From: Nanobdellota archaeon | GTDB taxonomy: Archaea > Nanobdellota > Nanobdellia > Woesearchaeales > GW2011-AR9 | Reading direction: 5' to 3' | NCBI GenBank assembly: GCA_030695605.1 | Contig: JAUYQE010000058.1 | Coordinates: 1-5,569, forward strand | Length of the DNA: 5,569 bases | Part shown: in pieces, positions 5,490-5,569 of the stretch | How the letters are laid out: each line of letters starts with the position of its first letter | How positions within the stretch are numbered: the first letter of the stretch is position 1 | The notes under the pieces: model-generated | Told to the model about the DNA's origin: nothing | The model's input: the letters and a program-made list of their open reading frames with translations, nothing else | The model's database searches: none | Translations under genes and position numbers: made by a program

Positions 5490-5569
5490 GGCTGGTTGCT
5501 AACTAAAAGTAGTAATTCTCTTGCCACGCACTAACCGCTACCCGCTCATTCTCCCGCTAAAATATTGAA
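5490..5569. other. upstream intergenic stretch, nothing recognised
   Basis: All minus-strand frames from the right edge reach a stop within about 30 bases, so at most the tail of an upstream gene is present. The minus strand shows AGCGGG twice and then AGCGG, without a fold I could assign. No tRNA could be drawn. Confidence 0.4.

Noticed and set aside
5490..5569. Possible tRNA fragment at the right edge (GC-rich AGCGGG repeats on the minus strand)
   Set aside because: No D-arm, anticodon arm or T-arm consensus could be matched, and the sequence is too short.

Overview
The window looks like DNA from a DPANN-type archaeon, most like the Woesearchaeota/Pacearchaeota group. Two things support this. 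The gene at 1-1327 (minus strand) has the architecture of the 'putative S-layer protein' family common in those genomes: signal peptide, stacked beta-sandwich domains, one C-terminal membrane helix. The promoter in front of it is archaeal, with a BRE-like CGAAACA directly joined to TTTATATA. Lineage is inferred from family recognition, not from a search.

All four genes are on the minus strand, so the order of transcription is right to left. (1) 4373-5434: a 353-residue single-pass membrane protein with an N-terminal heptad-rich, probably cytoplasmic part and a helical outer part. (2) 3216-4352: a 378-residue exported protein with a Cys/Pro-rich segment, a helical segment and a C-terminal beta-rich region that resembles a small beta-barrel. 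(3) 1451-3157 (possibly from a TTG at 3199): an exported protein of about 568 residues with Ig/cadherin-like domains, very acidic linkers and a C-terminal CARDB-like domain. (4) 1-1327: the S-layer-like protein, cut by the window edge just after its membrane helix. Genes 1 and 2 are 20 bases apart with a strong Shine-Dalgarno for the second, and gene 3 follows closely, so 1-2-3 are probably one transcript. Gene 4 has its own promoter in the 123-base gap 1328-1450.

Every product carries a signal peptide or a membrane helix, so this is a cell-envelope locus. Two links join the genes. Genes 1 and 2 share a helical motif whose nine-residue core LGESRALRQ is encoded by an identical 27-base stretch. 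Genes 3 and 4 share a C-terminal/central CARDB-like domain. No product of genes 1 and 2 belongs to a family I recognise; they are the best candidates for something undescribed, possibly a paired surface structure spanning the membrane and the S-layer.

Non-coding points of interest are a 16-base perfect palindrome fused to the S-layer promoter, a possible 13-codon upstream ORF overlapping the S-layer start by ATGA, and small inverted repeats at the gene 1 promoter and the 3' end of gene 2. No rRNA, tRNA, CRISPR array, transposase or insertion sequence was seen.
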